Under the pieces are notes generated by a model, which was given only the letters and a program-made list of their open reading frames with translations, was not told the DNA's origin and did no database searches. The translations under genes and the position numbers were made by a program. This document shows, in pieces, positions 1 to 7,234 of a stretch of 64,000 nt of DNA; position 1 is the stretch's first letter, and every line of letters starts with the position of its first letter. The DNA is from JABFSS01 sp964497975 (lineage in GTDB: Bacteria > Patescibacteriota > Gracilibacteria > Peribacterales > Peribacteraceae). The DNA lies in the NCBI GenBank assembly GCA_964497975.1, contig CAZCFO010000001.1:1-64000 (forward strand). Direction: 5' to 3'.

Positions 1-46
1 TCTCCCCTCTCCCGCTTGCGGGAGAGGGGCCGGGGGTGAGGGCAGA
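1..46. repeat. REP-like palindrome, family R1 (copy 1, cut by window edge)
   Basis: C-rich then G-rich inverted repeat (CCCCTCTCCC / GGGAGAGGGG) followed by CCGGGGGTGAGG. The same unit recurs at 1319-1388 and 1754-1806, so it is a dispersed element and not part of a gene. It lies just 3' of the rseP stop codon. Confidence 0.85.
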
Positions 47-78
47 AAAGAAGCCCTCCCGTTCCGACGGGTCACTTC

Positions 79-1185
79 TCAGAAGAGCCGTAAAATATCG
101 TTGAACGTCACGAGGACCATCAGCAGGATGAGGATCAGGAAGCCGACGGTATTGGTGACCAGTTCAAACCGCCGCGGCGCGGGGCGCTGCGCGACGGCCT
201 CGATGATCACGAACAGGAGGCGGCCGCCGTCGAGCGACGGAAAGGGCAGGATGTTGAAGATCGCGAGGCTCAGGCTCAGCACAGCCATCAGGCGGAGGTA
301 CGAGAGGAAGCCCGACTGCACCGACGTGTGCGTGAGCTGCACGATGCCGACGATGCCCGTGATGCCCTCGGGAACGCTGCCGCTCCACGCGAGGGACTTG
401 AAGAGATGCGCGATGCCGACGATCGTCTGGACTGTCGTAACTTTGGCTTCGCGAAGCGACAAGAGGACGGCATGCGGGAGTGAACGGGTGGGGGCGGTGA
501 TGTCGGGAGACTGGATCTCGACGCCCGTGCGGCCTTCGACCACCGGCACCGTGACGGTCACGGTTTTGCCCGGCTCGGCGTCCGGCTGGATCGTGTAGAC
601 GACGGACGACTTGTCCTTCTGCGCGTCCACGACGTCGGTGGGGAACGTGATGTTCACGTCATCGACCTTGAGGATCGTGCCGGGGACCGGCACTTTCGCC
701 TTCGCCGCGGTGCCCTCGGGCTGGAGCGACACCAGACGCACGCCTCCGTTGAGGATGATCTCCCCGCGTCCGATGGCCTGCTTCGTCTCCTCGGCCGTGA
801 CATACGTGGGGATCCAGTGCCAGACGGAGAAGCCGATCGTGAAGATGAGAATCGCGAACAGGAAGTTCATGAACACGCCCGCGACGAGAATGATGACGCG
901 CGCAGTGATGCTCGCGTGCGCGAAGCTTCCCGCGGCGCGCCGCTCGCGCTCCGAGACGGCGTTCTCGCCCTTGAGGCGCACGAACCCGCCGAAGGGAATC
1001 CAGTTGAGCGAGAAGCGCGTCCCGCCGCTGACAAAGAGCGTCTTGGCGCGGGGAGGCAGACCGAAGCCGAACTCCTCCACGATCACCTTGGCGCTCCGGG
1101 CCGCAAAGAAGTGCCCGCATTCGTGGATGAACACGAGAAAACTGAGCAACACGAGAAACGCCAGTGCGGACACGATCACTGTCAT
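79..1185 (-). CDS. rseP: RIP zinc metalloprotease (RseP/RasP, site-2 protease)
   Basis: Membrane protease that cuts transmembrane segments of regulatory proteins in regulated intramembrane proteolysis. The 368-residue protein starts with a hydrophobic helix holding the zinc-binding HECGH motif at residues 21-25. A periplasmic PDZ-like stretch follows in the middle, and the second catalytic motif NILPFPSLDGG is at 311-321, where LDGG supplies the third zinc ligand. A last membrane helix ends the protein. The reading frame stays open for 98 codons upstream, but that part is low-complexity and runs through repeat copy R1; homology begins at the ATG at 1185, just before the first helix. An AGGAGGG lies about 21 nt upstream, too far for a normal ribosome site. 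Length is close to the family norm. Confidence 0.93.
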   Translation of the reverse strand: MTVIVSALAFLVLLSFLVFIHECGHFFAARSAKVIVEEFGFGLPPRAKTLFVSGGTRFSLNWIPFGGFVRLKGENAVSERERRAAGSFAHASITARVIILVAGVFMNFLFAILIFTIGFSVWHWIPTYVTAEETKQAIGRGEIILNGGVRLVSLQPEGTAAKAKVPVPGTILKVDDVNITFPTDVVDAQKDKSSVVYTIQPDAEPGKTVTVTVPVVEGRTGVEIQSPDITAPTRSLPHAVLLSLREAKVTTVQTIVGIAHLFKSLAWSGSVPEGITGIVGIVQLTHTSVQSGFLSYLRLMAVLSLSLAIFNILPFPSLDGGRLLFVIIEAVAQRPAPRRFELVTNTVGFLILILLMVLVTFNDILRLF

Positions 1186-1318
1186 GGGAGGGGGCGATGC
1201 TAACCCTCCTGTGGAAAACAGAAAAGTTTTCCACACCACTTCGAGTTGCCTTCTGTATGAGAAAAGTGCCGGGTGAGAGGACGTACAAAAGTGTTCACAG
1301 CGCTCCCTAAAAAAGTGA

Positions 1319-1388
1319 AGCAACTCCCCTCTCCCACGCCCCGAGCCGCGCGAGGGGCTTGTGGGAGAGGGGCCGGGGGTGAGGGGAA
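1319..1388. repeat. REP-like palindrome, family R1 (copy 2)
   Basis: Same outer arms and the same trailing CCGGGGGTGAGGGG as copy 1, but with a longer, GC-rich middle (CGCCCCGAGCCGCGCG region). It fills the space between the comF stop and the rseP start and could act as a transcription-level hairpin for comF. Confidence 0.8.
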
Positions 1389-1412
1389 AGAATGCGTGCG
1401 GTAAAAGTGCGA

Positions 1413-2102
1413 CTAACCCAATGCGAGAACCAACCCTTCCACCCTCGTCACCCCCGCCCGCTTGAGTTCCTTCGCGCACGCCTCCAGCGTCGCCCCTGTC
1501 GTGGAGAGATCATCGACGAGAATCACATGCGACGGGAGATTCTTGCCTGTGACGGTGAACGCGTTCGCCACGCCCGTGAGCCGCTCGTGGCGCTTTCTGC
1601 CGACCTGCGAACCGGTAAACCGGGTGCGCCGCAGCAGATTCCTGATCTCCCATCCCCGTGCCTGCGCGACGACGCGCGCGAGGACTTCGGACTGATTGAA
1701 CCCCCGTTCAAACTGCCGCCGCCAATGGAGAGGAACCGCACATAAAACGGGTGAGCAACTCCCCTCTCCCGCTTGCGGGAGAGGGGCCGGGGGTGAGGGC
1801 AGAAAATGAAGACTGCTCACATCAACAAGCAATCTTCCGAGAACCTCCCCCATCCCCCGCACTTTCTTGTACTTCATCGCGTGGACCGCCCGGTGCAGCA
1901 GCGGCACCTGATCGTAATCCGCCGCGGCGACGACGCGGTCGAGCGCGCGGAGACCCTGCTTCTCGAGCGTCCCCCGATCCAGAATCACCGGTCGTGCCCG
2001 GAGCAACCGGAGTTCCTCCGGCGTCACCCAGTCGCCTTCCCCGCCCGTGAGCGAGCGGCGCGGGAAGAAGACGTCGAGAAAAGCATTGATGAGAGAATGC
2101 AT
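1413..2102 (-). CDS. ComF-family phosphoribosyltransferase-like protein with a palindrome inserted in frame
   Basis: 229 residues. The C-terminal half is a type I phosphoribosyltransferase fold: the PRPP loop is VILVDDLSTTGATLEACA near the end, preceded by a FERGFNQSEVLA segment typical of ComF proteins, which assist DNA uptake and transformation. Two oddities are visible. The usual N-terminal zinc finger of ComF (CxxC pairs) is absent. REP copy R1 (about 1754-1806) lies inside the gene and is translated as a Pro/Gly-rich stretch (FLPSPPAPLPQAGEGSCSP) without breaking the frame. The chosen ATG at 2102 sits 6 nt behind a CAGAAT -10-like box, in line with other leaderless starts here; the frame is open further upstream without homology. 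Confidence 0.85.
   Translation of the reverse strand: MHSLINAFLDVFFPRRSLTGGEGDWVTPEELRLLRARPVILDRGTLEKQGLRALDRVVAAADYDQVPLLHRAVHAMKYKKVRGMGEVLGRLLVDVSSLHFLPSPPAPLPQAGEGSCSPVLCAVPLHWRRQFERGFNQSEVLARVVAQARGWEIRNLLRRTRFTGSQVGRKRHERLTGVANAFTVTGKNLPSHVILVDDLSTTGATLEACAKELKRAGVTRVEGLVLALG
1754..1806. repeat. REP-like palindrome, family R1 (copy 3, inside comF)
   Basis: Starts with GCAACTCCCCTCTCCC as in copy 2 and ends with GGGCCGGGGGTGAGGGC as in copy 1. It is wholly inside the comF-like reading frame and adds roughly 18-20 residues. Confidence 0.85.
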
Positions 2103-2199
2103 GAAACGATTCTGAGACGTGAAACCAGACTGCAGGGGCTCTCCACTCCGGATTCTTTTCGGGACAAGGAGTTTTGGTCTTCTCTTTGAGACAAACGAT

Positions 2200-2219
2200 G
2201 TTCCATGCCTCCATGGAAC
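2200..2219. repeat. short perfect hairpin upstream of comF
   Basis: GTTCCATG and CATGGAAC arms of 8 bp around a 4-base loop. It lies in the 296-base gap between the comF start and the next gene's promoter. The rest of that gap shows only a weak AAAGCCC...GGGCTTT stem near 2235-2265 and no gene. Confidence 0.5.
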
Positions 2220-2363
2220 CCCCGGTCCATCGAAATAAAGCCCAATCACACAAGGTGACGGGGCTTTAAGTTATGCAATTCTTTTTAGGGAACTGCACGG
2301 GGACCATCTTATTGATTATTGAGTTTTTGTCAAGTATCGCGAAAGAAGCGGTACAGTGGCTGT

Positions 2364-2391
2364 TTTACGTTATTTAAAAATAGTGTATAAT
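2364..2391 (+). promoter_or_regulatory. sigma70-type promoter
   Basis: TTTACG and TATAAT separated by 16 bp in an AT-rich patch. It points at the two unknown genes that follow. The same TTTACG -35 with a perfect TATAAT recurs at 58960-58988 on the other strand. Confidence 0.65.
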
Positions 2392-2398
2392 ATAACTC

Positions 2399-2554
2399 AT
2401 ACACACAAACCCTCATCCCCCTCAGCAGCGCTCCGAGGCCGACATCCTCTCGTCCGTGCTTCGCGAAGCCAAACGGAATCTGGAGCGCGATACGACGCGC
2501 CAGGAGACCAAAGACGCGGAAGAAGCCCTGAGCAAAATCGAGAACCTTCCGTAA
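2399..2554 (+). CDS. possible 51-residue acidic/basic helical protein with non-standard ATA start
   Basis: From about 2426 to the TAA at 2552-2554 this frame reads as a convincing amphipathic helical peptide (QQRSEADILSSVL... ending SKIENLP) with codon use like its neighbours. An in-frame stop lies 4 codons before position 2399 and no ATG, GTG or TTG exists in between. The only place matching the leaderless pattern is ATA at 2399, 7 nt after the TATAAT box. The N-terminus would be HTNPHPPQQ, similar in style to DTQTPTTPPA of the gene at 6698. Alternatives: a start codon lost in the assembly, or an accidental open frame. Confidence 0.4.
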   Translation: MHTNPHPPQQRSEADILSSVLREAKRNLERDTTRQETKDAEEALSKIENLP

Positions 2555-2576
2555 ACATTCGCACACACACAAGCCT

Positions 2577-4214
2577 ATGCCTCCAGACACCCCTTCGCCG
2601 GAACATCAGAGTGTCACGGATCTCGTCCGAGGCGACCGCGAGTCCCGAAGCATTCAAAATACCGTGGATGCCCGACTTGCGCGTGACCGCGTGGACGAGG
2701 TTGCCCAGAACATCCGCTCATTCGCAGGTCCGAGGCCCGGAGAAGACTCCGAAGCGCATCAGGCGCGACAGAAGGCGCTCATGGCGGCAATTGAAACGAT
2801 TGCAGCCCGGGAGGGGGTATCCGCCGATGGGATCATCGGTCTGATATGGCCGATAGGAGACGGTGCGGAATGGTTCCGCGCCAACCTTCGCGAACGCGAC
2901 CCGCAGATGGTGGAACAGACGCACCGAGACCTGACGGACATCGAAACCGCGTGGAACGGCCTGCAATCGTTGCCGCCGAGCGACCGCCAGAATCGGCCGG
3001 AATACAAAACGATGGGGGAAAAAATCTTCCAGATGTCCGCACGACTTGACCGCTGTTCGGTGTCGGAACTGCAGGAACTCATGACTACGCATCAGTTTTT
3101 CCGCCGTCTTTCCTCGCTGCATCGGAATGTGTACGGACACGCTCAGGACATCCACGCACGGGAACTGATGCGGTCGATTCGCACCCTGGCGGTGCGAATG
3201 CCGACGCTGTCGGCGCGCGAAGCCGTCGCCCACAACTTCATTCAACAGAACGCAACGATCCTGCAGGGCGCGCTTGGCCGGCGAACGCTCTTTTTCGCGA
3301 TGGCCAGAAACGGACCGCGGATCGGGAATCAAACGTACATGAACCACACGTCCTACAATTCCATGGCGAATGACCTGGCAAACGGAACAGTCCGGATTCC
3401 GGAAGGCACGAACTACCGAAGGAATGATCCGGTCGCGGGAGGAGAGGAGCTCATGTATCTGTACAACGGCGGCGGCTTCCAGATTGCGGAGATACTGTCT
3501 TCTCTCGTGCGGCAGAATAACCCCCAGCTCACGGAGCAGATCCGCAAATCGCAAATACTGGTCCGTTTGTTTGAACTTGCGACGTATCCTTCGCCATACG
3601 ACGGACACGTCACGCTGAGCGCTCAGGCGATCATCCTCCTGGCGGATATTGCCGACGTCAACCCGGGCCTGCTCAATGATTTCATCGATACGCGGGATCC
3701 GGTACTGGGCCAGACTCCCCGGCAGTTCTTCGCCGCCAACGCGCTCGACAGCGGACCGATCCCCTTCGATGAACTCACGGCTGATAAGAGAAGCACGACC
3801 TATCGGTATGCCTGCCAAAAACTCATCGGCGCCCTTGGCATCGAGCGCGGCGCGCCGGGCTACCGCCGGGCCTATGAGCAATACGGCACACGGGTACGGA
3901 ATGGCACAGCGTCGCCGGAAGAGCGGCAGATACTCTTCAAAACACTCCGGGGCTCCTGGGCGATGATGAATGCGACGGATGCCTCATTCTTCCGCAGGTT
4001 TCTGCTCCACCATGATCCGCACGGGCCGGAGGCGGCGACGGACGTGACCAGCTATCAGAGCGCCTACGAAGTGTACGGCAGCCGCGTGCAGAGCGGCGAG
4101 GCGACGCCGCAGGAGCGGCAGGTCCTCTTTAAGCGGCTGAGAGACGACTTTCCCCGCATGGCATCCGGGGAACGCCAATTCTACGAGAAATTTATCGCCG
4201 ATCACGATCGTTGA
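2577..4214 (+). CDS. unknown 545-residue soluble protein with a C-terminal tandem repeat
   Basis: I do not recognise the family. The protein is charged and mostly helical, without signal peptide or membrane helices. Its last 130 residues contain two copies of a module of about 52 residues: YRRAYEQYGTRV...PEERQILFKTLR and YQSAYEVYGSRV...PQERQVLFKRLR, each ending with FFRRFLLHHD or FYEKFIADHD. It follows the small frame ending at 2554 by 22 bases and probably shares its promoter at 2364-2391. No Shine-Dalgarno precedes the ATG. GC content is like that of the neighbours. Confidence 0.85.
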   Translation: MPPDTPSPEHQSVTDLVRGDRESRSIQNTVDARLARDRVDEVAQNIRSFAGPRPGEDSEAHQARQKALMAAIETIAAREGVSADGIIGLIWPIGDGAEWFRANLRERDPQMVEQTHRDLTDIETAWNGLQSLPPSDRQNRPEYKTMGEKIFQMSARLDRCSVSELQELMTTHQFFRRLSSLHRNVYGHAQDIHARELMRSIRTLAVRMPTLSAREAVAHNFIQQNATILQGALGRRTLFFAMARNGPRIGNQTYMNHTSYNSMANDLANGTVRIPEGTNYRRNDPVAGGEELMYLYNGGGFQIAEILSSLVRQNNPQLTEQIRKSQILVRLFELATYPSPYDGHVTLSAQAIILLADIADVNPGLLNDFIDTRDPVLGQTPRQFFAANALDSGPIPFDELTADKRSTTYRYACQKLIGALGIERGAPGYRRAYEQYGTRVRNGTASPEERQILFKTLRGSWAMMNATDASFFRRFLLHHDPHGPEAATDVTSYQSAYEVYGSRVQSGEATPQERQVLFKRLRDDFPRMASGERQFYEKFIADHDR

Positions 4215-4218
4215 GTCG

Positions 4219-4682
4219 GATATCGGTCGTCGAATGGTGGGCAGGCTTGAACCAGGTGATGGCCTGCCATGAACCTGAGTGACGCGAATGGATGGCTTGC
4301 CATGAACCTGAGCGAAGCGAATGGATGGCCTGCCATGAACCTGAGTGACGCGAATGGATGGCTTGCCATGAACCTGAGNNNNNNNNNNNNNNNNNNNNNN
4401 NNNNNNNNNNNNNNNNNNNNNNNNNNNNNNNNNNNNNNNNNNNNNNNNNNNNNNNNNNNNNNNNNNNNNNNNNNNNNNTGAACCTGAGTGACGCGAATGG
4501 ATGGCTTGCCATGAACCTGAGCGAAGCGAATGGTTCATGGTGGGCAATACTGGACCCCGGTACCAGTCGCTCACTGCGTTCGCTCCGGTACGGGGCAAGC
4601 TTGAACCAGGTGATGGCCTGCCATGAACCTGAGTGACGCGAATGGATGGCTTGCCATGAACCTGAGCGAAGCGAATGGTTCA
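4219..4682. repeat. 33-bp tandem repeat array (family R3) interrupted by an assembly gap
   Basis: Alternating 33-bp units built around CCATGAACCTGAGTGACGCG and CCATGAACCTGAGCGAAGCG, each followed by AATGGATGG and a linker. The units extend on both sides of the N run, so their true number is unknown. The block also holds partial copies of the 3' end of the neighbouring tRNA-Val (TTCATGGTGGGCAATACTGG near 4533). A related hairpin recurs inside murL at 38082-38114. Confidence 0.9.
4379..4478. other. assembly gap (100 N)
   Basis: Exactly 100 N, the usual scaffolding placeholder, in the middle of the 33-bp repeats. The real distance is not known and the join was probably made across a collapsed repeat. 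Confidence 0.99.
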
Positions 4683-4759
4683 TGGTGGGCAATACTGGAC
4701 TTGAACCAGTGACCTCCACAATGTCAATGTGGCGCTCTAGCCAGCTGAGCTAATTGCCC
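4683..4759 (-). tRNA. tRNA-Val (anticodon GAC)
   Basis: Complete cloverleaf on the minus strand: acceptor GGGCAAT/ATTGCCC, D arm GCTC...GAGC, anticodon stem CCACA/TGTGG around TTGACAT, T arm ACTGG-TTCAAGT-CCAGT. The discriminator A and CCA are encoded. Its 3' end runs straight into repeat family R3 and two degenerate copies of its 5' half lie upstream. Confidence 0.96.
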
Positions 4760-4775
4760 AATGGTGTTAATGAAT

Positions 4776-4869
4776 GGGCTCTAACCATCAGCCTAAGGCT
4801 GATAATTGCCCAAAGGTGTGAATGAGGGGCTCTAACCATCAGTCAGCCTTGGCTGACGGATAATTGCCC
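4776..4869 (-). repeat. two degenerate copies of the tRNA-Val 5' half
   Basis: On the minus strand, 4811-4776 and 4869-4827 each read GGGCAATTA, then a private hairpin (ATCAGCC...GGCTGAT or GTCAGCC...GGCTGAC), then GGTTAGAGCCC. This matches the GGGCAATTA and GGCTAGAGC of the tRNA with the D loop replaced by a hairpin. Neither copy has an anticodon arm, so they are not functional tRNAs. Confidence 0.65.
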
Positions 4870-4910
4870 GAAAAATCGCCCGCGGAGCGTAGCAATACTT
4901 GGCTCCAAAC

Positions 4911-4945
4911 ACAAAAAGATCGCAGCCCGGGGAGGGGCTGCGATC
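4911..4945 (-). terminator. Rho-independent terminator of the antiporter gene
   Basis: Stem GATCGCAGCCC/GGGCTGCGATC with a 6-base loop, followed on the minus strand by TTTTTGTG. It lies about 30 bases after the stop at 4976. Confidence 0.85.
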
Positions 4946-4975
4946 GGCGCTCTTTCGTGCGCACAGGAGAGGAAT

Positions 4976-6424
4976 TTACGAAAAGCAATACCAGAGGGTG
5001 ATCCACACGACGTGGACCACCCCGGACCAGTACCACCGCCAGGCGGTACCGGCCCAGCCGCCGGGGGTCACTCCGAATTTCTTGGCAATCGCGAAGTTCG
5101 GGAGATTGGCGGGAATCAGAAGGAAGCCTCCGAAGAGGGCTCCCAGGATCACCGCCATGGCGAACAGGTCGCCATGACCCATCACGGCCGTCAGGGAGAC
5201 GGCGACCGTGATGTACACCCGGCTTGCGAGTGCATTGTCGGCGACGTGCGATGTGACTGCGGAGAGCAGCCACAACGCGAGGACAACGAGCAGCGGTGGC
5301 GCGGATACCGGAATGGCCGACGCCATCCACTGCAGCAACGGTTCGGCTTCCGTGCCGACCACCTCGAGCCCCATGAGGAGGAGCGCTAGAGTGACCGGCT
5401 GCCACCGGCCGCTGCTTTCGCCATGCGGCTGCTCATGCGCTTCGGCCGGAAGCGCATGCTCGTCCGCTGCCGTGTCGGGATTGTCCCCGTACGAGAGGAC
5501 AAGCGCCGTCACGGCGATGATGATGTCGACCCCCCATGTAAAAATCTTGAGCTGATGGAACTCGAACGTCATGTTCAGTCCCACCACTCCTGCGAGGAGC
5601 GGCAGCGACCACCAGCCGCGAAGCGGGTGGTCGCCGGCCGGCTGCGGCTGCTGAGGCAGAGGCTGGTAGGCGGCGATATCGTGGCGCATGCGCCACGCGA
5701 CGACGGCCACGTGCAGAACGCACGCGCCGCCGACGTAGAGCAGCAGTTGGCCCAGTCCCCAGCCGAATTCTCGGCCGAGGATCGCCCACACGATCAGGAC
5801 GGGTGGCGCGGAGAAGGGCAGAAGCCCTCCGCCGCTGCCGATGGTGGCGCCGAGGCCGGTCGCCACGCGGTTTTTTTTATCAGCGGGTGTCCGCCCCCGG
5901 AAGTACTCCGAGAGGAACACCGCCGCGGACGGCTCGCCGGTGAACGACGAGAGCAGGGAGCCGATGACGAGGGCTCCCCACTTGCCGGACAGTTTTTCAA
6001 CTGCCGACATTATGGGCATCATGCGGTGAACGGCGATGTTCGCTGCAGACATAATGCCGAGAAGCGTGAACGCCTCGGCGAACGCGAAGTGCGGGTGCGC
6101 CTGCCGCAGAAGCTGGCACACGAGGACGACGCCAGCGCAAAAAATGCCGGCTAACTCACCCTCGTTGTGAACATGATGCAACCAGCGCGCAAACGGGTGG
6201 CTGCGGAACCACGCTGGTGAGCGCGAGGTCAGCCAGAGCTCCGTCCTTGCGAGCCCGTTCATCGCGAGCAAAATCGCGGCGAGCGAGAGCCCGCCGGCCC
6301 AGAGCGGATCCGGCAGGCTCTGCGTGATGTTGAGTGCTACATAGGCACACAATAATCCCCACGCTAGCCACGACTGGGCAATCGCTTCGGCTACGAGTCC
6401 GAAACCGTTCTGATTCTTCTTCAT
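4976..6424 (-). CDS. putative Na+/H+ antiporter-like membrane transporter
   Basis: 482 residues with about 11-12 hydrophobic helices, including the motif SSFTGEPSAAVFLSEYF in a re-entrant-looking loop and GATIGSGGGLLPFSAPPVLI after it. This layout resembles the putative Na+/H+ antiporter family (Pfam Na_H_antiport_3 style) and the ion transporter superfamily generally; ion specificity cannot be read from sequence. A cytoplasmic acidic/His-rich stretch (DNPDTAADEHALPAEAHEQ) splits the two halves. The ATG at 6424 has a GAAAGGGA about 7 nt upstream, one of the few reasonable Shine-Dalgarno-like sites. It stands alone, with a terminator downstream and a leader upstream. Confidence 0.7.
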   Translation of the reverse strand: MKKNQNGFGLVAEAIAQSWLAWGLLCAYVALNITQSLPDPLWAGGLSLAAILLAMNGLARTELWLTSRSPAWFRSHPFARWLHHVHNEGELAGIFCAGVVLVCQLLRQAHPHFAFAEAFTLLGIMSAANIAVHRMMPIMSAVEKLSGKWGALVIGSLLSSFTGEPSAAVFLSEYFRGRTPADKKNRVATGLGATIGSGGGLLPFSAPPVLIVWAILGREFGWGLGQLLLYVGGACVLHVAVVAWRMRHDIAAYQPLPQQPQPAGDHPLRGWWSLPLLAGVVGLNMTFEFHQLKIFTWGVDIIIAVTALVLSYGDNPDTAADEHALPAEAHEQPHGESSGRWQPVTLALLLMGLEVVGTEAEPLLQWMASAIPVSAPPLLVVLALWLLSAVTSHVADNALASRVYITVAVSLTAVMGHGDLFAMAVILGALFGGFLLIPANLPNFAIAKKFGVTPGGWAGTAWRWYWSGVVHVVWITLWYCFS

Positions 6425-6560
6425 GACATTCCCTTTCGTGAAAGTGAGACAACAAAGCTTTGAGCCGCAGAGAGACGCTCTCTGCAGTGAAATTCCTGCC
6501 TGCGCTGCAAAAGAACACCATCCCTCCTCCCGAAGGAAGAAGGACGATCATTTATGTATA
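6425..6560 (-). promoter_or_regulatory. AT-rich promoter region and leader of the antiporter gene
   Basis: The minus strand carries a TTGACT about 130 bases upstream of the ATG and then a leader with a CAGAGA-GCG-TCTCTG hairpin. No convincing -10 at the proper distance and no known riboswitch fold could be recognised. Confidence 0.3.
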
Positions 6561-6683
6561 TTTCTTTAGAAAGTCAATGCTCGATTGATGTTTTGTTGAA
6601 GCGAAAAACGCAGCAAAAATCATCAGCTACTATTTCCTACGGAACACAACTGCTCAGGCATGTCCGGAACGGGACTTTTCCGC

Positions 6684-6689
6684 TATAAT
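6684..6689 (+). promoter_or_regulatory. TATAAT box of a leaderless transcript
   Basis: Perfect TATAAT embedded in TTTTCCGCTATAATTAAACG; the start codon TTG is 8 nt downstream. The same extended context recurs at 16933-16958 and, less exactly, at 63874-63896. Confidence 0.75.
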
Positions 6690-6697
6690 TAAACGAT

Positions 6698-7234
6698 TTG
6701 GACACACAAACACCCACCACTCCCCCGGCCCCGTCCGTGAACCCGGTTGCGACGTCCGAGCACACGCCGCCCGCGCGTCCGATCATGTCGTGGACCGCCC
6801 CCAGCCATCACAACCATGAACGCTCCGCGCGGTGGTACTTGATCGGCGGCGGGCTGATTCTCGCCATCTGCGTGTACGCTATTCTCACGGGCGCCTGGAC
6901 GGTGGCGTTCGTCAGCCTGCTTGTGGGCGGAACCTACTTCCTGACCCGCCGCGAGGAGACGCCGCTCAAGAGCATCCGTCTCGACAAAGACGGCGTGACC
7001 TTCCAGGACAACTTCACCCCGTGGGACAAGTGCAAGGAATTCTGGATCGTGCAGACCCCGCTCTACAACGAACTGCACATCATCCGCGACGCAAAGGCGA
7101 ACCGCGAGATCCGCATCCAGACCGCCAACATCGACGTCACCATTCTTCGCTCTGCCCTGAGCCAATTTCTCACCATGCGGGTGGATCAGCGCGAGCGCCT
7201 GCTGGACGTCATTATCCGCCTCTGTAAACTCTGA
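6698..7234 (+). CDS. unknown membrane protein with two helices and a PH-like cytoplasmic part
   Basis: 178 residues. A Pro/Thr-rich N-terminus (DTQTPTTPPAPS) is followed by two close hydrophobic helices (about 48-65 and 67-83) and a soluble domain whose strand pattern (LKSIRLDKDGVTFQDNF..., FWIVQTPLYNELHII) resembles small bacterial PH-like proteins. Function unknown. The TTG start at 6698 is chosen because the TATAAT box is 8 nt before it; the next ATG at 6785 would cut into the tail before the helices and is possible. Its TGA overlaps the ATG of the next gene, so the two are translationally coupled. Confidence 0.7.
   Translation: MDTQTPTTPPAPSVNPVATSEHTPPARPIMSWTAPSHHNHERSARWYLIGGGLILAICVYAILTGAWTVAFVSLLVGGTYFLTRREETPLKSIRLDKDGVTFQDNFTPWDKCKEFWIVQTPLYNELHIIRDAKANREIRIQTANIDVTILRSALSQFLTMRVDQRERLLDVIIRLCKL

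Noticed and set aside
79..1479. 466-residue version of RseP starting at 1479
   Set aside because: The first 98 residues are low-complexity, partly encoded by REP copy R1, and homology begins at MTVIVSALAF.
4219..4682. CRISPR array
   Set aside because: The 33-bp units are contiguous with no unique spacers of even length and no cas genes are near.
4803..4869. additional tRNA genes upstream of tRNA-Val
   Set aside because: Only the acceptor 5' strand and part of the D arm are present; no anticodon or T arm.
6425..6560. ion-sensing riboswitch before the antiporter gene
   Set aside because: Only a simple CAGAGA/TCTCTG hairpin is visible; no conserved core of a known fluoride, sodium or magnesium riboswitch could be found.
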